A program made the position numbers and the translations under genes. Of a stretch of DNA of 64,000 nucleotides, positions 57,950 to 64,000 are shown piece after piece. The notes below the pieces were generated by a model. That model did no database searches. It was not told where the DNA came from and was given only the letters and a program-made list of their open reading frames with translations. Source of the DNA: Nymphaea colorata (lineage: Eukaryota; Streptophyta; Magnoliopsida; Nymphaeales; Nymphaeaceae); assembly GCF_008831285.2 (NCBI RefSeq), contig NC_045143.1, positions 13,319,214-13,383,213 of the forward strand, given 5' to 3'. Every line of letters begins with the position of its first letter. Position 1 is the first letter of the stretch.

Positions 57950-60900
57950 CTCCCATGAACGGGAGCCATGTGAAGCTGCAATAGAATTTGTTTTGATTTG
58001 ATGAATTTTGAGAAATGGATTCACCCATTGGTACGATGTTCTAGCCATTCCTACAATCTTCAATAGGAGTAATTGAATCAAGGTCTAAATATTTATCAAA
58101 TCGTATGTTATTTTAATTGATGATGTCTATGCATGGATTGGATTTGAAACGTCATTTTGAACTAAATTTGTTTAGTCTTCCATTTTGACCATTTTGATTT
58201 TGTTTGAGAAAGTGATTTCGATAGAGATTTGGATTAACTATTAGTTTTTATTGGAGATTTGGATGAACTTTTTTGAATTTTGAGAATTTTGAAGATTGAA
58301 GATTTGGGTGAGCTCTTTTGAATTGTTTTTTATTGAAGAAAATGATTGAAATTGCGTATTGATTTGATTCCCAAAATTTGATTTTGGGGTAGGTTTGGGC
58401 AACTTTAGTTAGACAATGTTGAAATTGAAGCTTTAAGTTCTAAACCAATTGAATTGAGATTGATAGATTTAGGACTTCGAATTGTTTTTTTTAATGATAG
58501 ATGGGGTTGCAGTATTATTTTGCCGGAGTTTGAAATGAAGGTTGAAAGGCAAATTGTGGAATTTGGAGTCCATTTTGGAGAAACTTGATTTGGGGATCTG
58601 AAGATGAAATTCTTTGCAAAATTTTGGATTTGAATGGAATGAAAACTTCAAGTTTTCTAAATTGTTTTCAAATAATTTTTAGGATTGAATTGAGTGTTTT
58701 TGCTTTGAGATAGGTGAGGAACCCAAGTCTTTCTTGCAATATCATTTGGTCACCATAGCAACTCCAATTTGGTTCACTTATATCTTGACGATTAGTGAAT
58801 TAGTGTACTTTTATAGTGAGTGAATGCATGTTTGCAAAAACAAATATGTCATCATCCATCCTTCACTCTCTCATCTTTCCATGCGTAAACTAATTTGGAT
58901 CTCACCATGGAGATGTAAATATAAATATTGGCTGGTTTTGAAAAACTGAAAATGTTGGACAACTTCTGGTTTTAATCTTGATATTGAAACCAAGAATGTG
59001 CTCTAGAGCATAGTCCATGAGCTTGATCTTAAAATAAAAATAACTTTGTTGATATTGAGATTTTAAAATCCTTTATTTCAAAGGAGAAGAATTGAGGGGT
59101 TTAAGAGTTTAAAAGGATTTTTTTTAATCAACTTGACTTATGTATAAAACAAGTCATTGAGGGCCGATTGTGGTCTTGGAAAATCCTGCTATCTTGGTGA
59201 GCTTTAGCTTGCCAGTTCTGGGGTCTAGTTTCAATCCTTTATTGCTGAACTTTTGATGTCATATTTAATTGAAAAATAGCTCATTTCTATGTTAGAAATG
59301 AACATTTCTTTCTGTAAGATTACAGAAACTTGATCTTGCTTAAAATCAAATTTGAAGCATCGATATGTTAGAAAACTTAGAGGTCGATCCTAAATGATTG
59401 GACGGCTGATCCTAGCTCCCTTTTGAAGCAGAAAAAGTACAGTTTTGAATAATTAAAATCTGAAATTTCAAGCTTTTTTTTATAACAATTTTAAGTCATA
59501 GGAAGAGATAAACACATCTATTTGTAATTTGATTTTTAAAACTTTTAGTTTGGAACAGATTTGGTTCCTTGATAAACCAGCAGACTTGAGCAGCCACCTC
59601 CCAACTTGGGGATGGCTGATTTGGGGTCTGAATTTTGAAATCCCAGACGTCATTTGATAAACATATGGACTGGTTTTAATAGGAAAAAGAGAATAAAATA
59701 TGGTTTCCTCTCATAGTTGCCGATTTTGACTATTTGTAAAATAAGTTCTTTGTGTTTTTTAATAAGAGAGAGGTCTTATTCATAGGATTGCTATAACACG
59801 TGATTAGGCATTGTTTCACAACCAAATATGGCAAGCAAAATTATGTATATTGTAGAAATTTCTGAAAATTTCAGAAATTACACTCATTGTATTTGCTTTA
59901 GCTGCTTGTAAGGCAAATTATACTCATTGTATGAATGAGTTCGATCCTTAATGGACTGATATAGATAGGTTGCAATGATAGGATTACGACATTAGAATAT
60001 AATTGTCATTCATTTGTCTCTCCCCTTTAACTCTCACGTATTGCATTCATCACAAAAAAGACACATGGAAAGAAAACAAAAAGATAAAATAGAGGAGCAC
60101 CACATAATCAAGCCATGTATCTCTCATCCTGTTCTTGGTCTATCTCACCGTGGATTCTTTCTTTAGTTTAGGACTTTTAAAAACAGATTTTGAGTCCATG
60201 GGTGGATCAGTTGAAAAAACCTTGTTTTCTTTGCCGAAAAATAGGTTAGACAGTTCTTTTTATCAGAACCCGAATAGATGCATGCATTGCAATCTGATGT
60301 ATATTTTACATGGATAACCCGGCTGGACATCATTCCCAGCTTTGAATCATATAGGAATAATCCACCCCCACGTCTTCTCATTCCTTCATCCATGCATATA
60401 AGATAGAAAGATATATATATGAAACAAGGATTAGTTTAGAGTATCCACCTTATTCGGGTGACCTGGAAGGGAATAGAGCTGGACTTGGCTTCCTTAATTG
60501 GAGATCTTAAACAAAAACCACAATGAAAAAGCTAGGCTTAAGAAATCCAAGCATAGGCAGTAGAAAAGACTTGATTTCTTGCTGGATTGGAAGGGAGGTG
60601 GCTGGTTCTCACTGCCTAGGACCAGAAGAGTCTAAGCTACAACCCAAGAATCGGGTTCAAGCTTAGCAAATTCTGCAAAAGGGTGGAGGTCTCAAGCTGT
60701 CAATTGTCCTCCTTTCTTCTTCTTCTTCTCTACTTGGCTGATACGAGAGAGAGAGAGAGAGAGAGCTGTATGAGCAGAGAGAGAGGGCTGAGCGTCCAAG
60801 CTAAGCTACTAAGTTGAGCTTGAATGAGAGATGCCGTCCAAGAGAGAGAGAGAGAGAGAACTGGACTCGGAAAGGAGCTGATCTGAAGTCCTTCAAGAGC

Positions 60901-63815
60901 TCAGCTGAGAGCTCCCGAACTAAAGGAGGAGCAACTTGAAAAAGAGGCAGAGCTGCTGAAACGAGCTGAGCTGTTGGGAAGCTGCTGAAGCGAGCTTGAG
61001 AGAGAGGCACCTGCTGTGCCAAGTTTGGAAGCTGCTGAACCTGTTTGAAGGAGAGCTTCTTAAGAGCTGAGCTACTAGGCTGAGCATGAGGAGACGCAGC
61101 TGATCGTCCAAGGTTGAGAGAGATGAACTAAAGTCGCCCAAGCTTGAGTTGATGAAGATGAGCTGATTTGCTGGGCGAAGCTGCTGCCCAACTTGAAAGA
61201 TAGAAAAGCTGAGCTGACACATCAGCTCAGCAATTCTTGTATCAGCCAAGAAAAAAAAAACGGTCAGCAGCCTTGAGGATCGCCTCCTTTGGCTTGATTT
61301 ACTAAGCTTGAACCCGATTTTTGAGTTCTAGCTTAGGATTTCGAGTTCTAGACAGCATGAACCAGCCATAATAATTCCAATCCAGTGAGAAATCAAACCT
61401 TTCTACTTCCTACACTTGGGCTTCTTAAGCCTAGCCTTTTCATTATGGTCTTAGTTTAAGATTTCTAACTAAGGAAATCAAGTCCAGCCCTATTCACCCG
61501 AACAAGGTGGGTACCCTAAACTAATTCTCGTTCCATTCTATTTCTATATTCTAAACATATATCAATGGGCAAACATTGGAAGGGGTTTTCCTTATTTAAT
61601 TAAAGGCTGAGAATGATGTTTAGTCGGGTTATCCACATAAAATGTACATGTTGCATTCTAATGTCAGATTGGGTTTTAATAAAAAACCCTATCTAAATCT
61701 GTTTTTTGGCAAAAAAACAATGATTTTCTCAACTGACCCAAATATGAACTCAAAAATCATATTTTTAAAGTCCTAAACCAAGGAGAGAATCCACAGTGAG
61801 ATATCCCAGAAGTAGGAAGAATAATTAATGGCTCGACTATGTGGTGCTTCACTATCTTGCCTTTCTATATTCTTTTAATTTAACGTCTCGTTGCGATGAA
61901 TACAACACATGAGAGAGAGTAGAGAGCTGAATGAATGACGTCAACATTCCAATGTTTCAACCCTATCCTAATAGCCTATCTATTCCAGCCCATTAAGGAT
62001 CGATCTCACTCAAATTGTGTAGTTCAGCTTGTAAGAGTCTGAATCAATTGTAATGAACTTGTTTTTAAATAAGCCATTATTTGTTCAAAATATATTTATG
62101 AAATTTTCAGAAATTCATGCAATTTCCAAAAACTTTGCTCACCATATTTTATTGAGATCCAATGCCTAATCTAACTTGATTACCAGTTCTTTCAATAGGA
62201 ACTTTCTCTTGTTCAAAAAGAAGAGGAATAAACCTAGTCGATAGTCAAAATTGGAAACTAAGAGACAAATCCAGTTTCTTCTCTCTTTCTTCCAACTAAA
62301 CCAGCCCATATATTTATCAAACAACAACTAAAAATTTTAATTTTCAGACCTCAAATCAGGTGCCCCAAAGTTGGATGTGGCTGTCCAAATCCGCCAGCAC
62401 ATTGAAGGGCTGGATCTCTTCAAAATGAAGTTTCAAAAAAATCAACCTCATAAAAAGATAAATTTATCTCTTCCTAAAGTTCTAAAGCCATCAAAAGAAG
62501 TCTAAAATTTAGATTTTAAAAATGTAAAACTGGACTTCTAAAAGAAAGCAAAAAATGGTCGGCCAATCACTTAGGCTTGACCCCTAGGTTTTCCAACACA
62601 TCAATGTATCAAAAATTTGATTTTGAGCAAGATAAATTTTCTGTCATTTTACAGAATAGCAGTTCATTTCTAGTGGAGAAATAGGCCGATTTCCAACTAA
62701 AAACTAACGTTAATATTTCAGCTAAGGCAGGCTGGGACCAGACCCTAAAACCAGCAAATTAGGGCTTGTCAAGTTGATCAAATATTGTCTTTCAAAATTC
62801 ATGTTCTTCAAGATCAAAGCAAAACTTCAATAGCTTGATATGCCAAATTGGCTAAAATCTTTTGACTCCTAAACTTCTCAATTCTTATCCTTTGAAATAT
62901 GGATTTCAAATCCTCAAATTCAATACTTCGATTTTTAAAGTCAAGTCAAGCTCATGGACTATGCTCTAGAGCACATTCTTAATATCAAAATGAACCTAGA
63001 AGTCTTCTAATGTTTCCTATCTCCCAATACCAGCCAATGTCTATATCTCCATGCATGAAATCAAACTAGTTTATACATGGAGAGATGAGCGAATGAAGCA
63101 TGGATGAAAAGCATATAGTTTACTTTCGTAAGCATAATGAAAGCATGTCTCACTCACCATACAAAACACACCAATTCACTATCACAAAGAAATAATGAGC
63201 CAAGATTTGGGTTCCTTGCTTTTCTCAAGGCAAAAAATACTCAATTTAATTCCATAAATGATTTAAACTTGAAGTTTTCAAGCCACACAAATCCAAAATT
63301 TTCTAAAGAGAATTTCACCTCAAAATCCCAAAAATCAAGTCCTCCAATATGGATTCCAAAATCTGCAATTTGACCTTTAACGATCCTCAATCCAATTGGC
63401 TTGGAATTTAAACCTTCAACTATTTGCAATTCAAATTTCCAATTTCAACTCCAATTTTTCAAATCTATCAAAGCTAATTTCAAGGTCAAATCAATAGTCC
63501 CAAATCAAATCAATTTTTAAACAATGCTCAGTTTCCAATCGTTAATGATCAAGATTGTCAGAATTCAAAAGAATTCATCCAGATTTCCAACTCAATCTCT
63601 CAAAAAAAATCAAGCTTTTGATTGCCAAAATCAAACATCACACAATGCAATACAATTTATGTACAATCATATAAGATCATCAATCAAAATGACTTGTACA
63701 ATTTGAGAAGTGTTTAAACCTTGTCAACTATCCCTATTAAAGGTGCATGAATGGTCGGAATTTGTACCAATGGCAAATCCCTTTCTATCAAAATCTTTCA
63801 AACCCATTCATGGGA
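57950..63815. repeat. Giant inverted repeat (palindrome), arms about 2.6-2.8 kb
   Basis: The left arm (about 57950-60745) is repeated in reverse complement in the right arm (about 61237-63815). Paired landmarks from outside in are: 'cccattggtac' at 58026 with 'gtaccaatgg' at 63764; 'ctctagagcatagtccatga' at 59001 with 'catggactatgctctagagc' at 62953; 'aggcttaagaa' at 60534 with 'ttcttaagcct' at 61423; 'aatcgggttcaagcttag' at 60649 with 'ctaagcttgaacccgatt' at 61302; 'cttggctgata' at 60733 with 'tatcagccaag' at 61240. By eye the arms are roughly 70-80 percent identical with many indels. No coding domain was recognised in either arm. Confidence 0.9.
60746..61236 (-). repeat. GA-rich degenerate minisatellite in the palindrome spacer
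   Basis: The spacer is built from (GA)n runs and loosely repeated AGCTGAGCTGCTGAA / GAGCTTGA-type words. It gives two overlapping low-complexity frames of 73 and 109 codons on the minus strand, rich in Ser, Leu and Gln. These are repeat-driven and not likely genes. Confidence 0.6.
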
Positions 63816-64000
63816 AGGATGCAAATAGATGGCGATCATGGTAAGACCCGATCATGGTAAGACCCAATATTATTCGGCTAAAATTTCTCAAGTACAAATT
63901 ATTTCTCAAAATGTTAGATATCGAATGCATGAAAACTCTTCATGACCATACCTGCTGGCATCATGCATATTGTTTATATCTAGGACCAATTGAAGAGAGA
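63816..64000. other. Sequence beyond the right arm
   Basis: Unique-looking AT-rich DNA with a short direct repeat of 'gatcatggtaagaccc' near 63833-63865. There is no counterpart of the FAR1 relic that flanks the left arm. Confidence 0.4.

Noticed and set aside
60801-61249. Minus-strand frames of 73 and 109 codons
   Set aside because: Low-complexity product of GA and AGCTG repeats in the palindrome spacer.

Overview
This is a stretch of a flowering-plant nuclear genome. The evidence is a spliced plant gene with GT..AG introns, plant-type Ty3/gypsy chromovirus and Ty1/copia retrotransposons, hAT and FAR1/MULE relics, a plastid psaB insert, and broken copies of plant-only genes (G-type lectin receptor kinase, UDP-glucose dehydrogenase, HAC-type acetyltransferase). 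The species cannot be named from the sequence. Coding density is very low; most of the window is transposon-derived, duplicated or AT-rich sequence.

The one convincing intact gene is an OTU-domain (ovarian tumour type) cysteine deubiquitinase on the minus strand, 22977 down to 8732. It has five coding exons that join in frame to 338 codons. Its first coding intron is about 9.9 kb and holds several decayed elements: copia fragments in both orientations, a hAT transposase relic, and a solo LTR nested in that relic with a perfect 5-bp target duplication. A second copia relic lies in intron 3.

Left of this gene (1-8.7 kb) lie a broken SD3-1-like receptor kinase, a roughly 600-bp purine-only-biased tract and a diverged tandem duplication of about 433 bp. 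Right of it (24.5-34 kb) lie a hAT-like non-autonomous element, a nearly intact chromovirus (26592-32043; 406-bp LTRs, GCAAT target duplication, one in-frame TAG in gag), and a CACTA-like region with tandem repeats around a C-terminal fragment of UDP-glucose dehydrogenase.

From 35 to 43.2 kb the sequence is a mosaic of duplications. Three partial copies of the 3' end of an unidentified membrane-protein gene occur in two orientations, a TAZ-zinc-finger fragment of a HAC acetyltransferase is wedged between two of them, and an approximately 1.15-kb block is repeated directly, its second copy ending in a 0.7-kb palindrome. A second copy of the hAT-like element lies at 44.4-45.4 kb.

The last third (46-64 kb) holds two FAR1/MULE relics, a roughly 90-bp psaB insert beside a TA microsatellite, and a decayed minus-strand copia element with its 5' LTR and primer site. 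It ends with the largest oddity, a near 5.9-kb inverted repeat (57.95-63.8 kb) with arms of about 2.6-2.8 kb around a roughly 490-bp GA-rich spacer. No CRISPR array, rRNA or convincing tRNA gene was seen.
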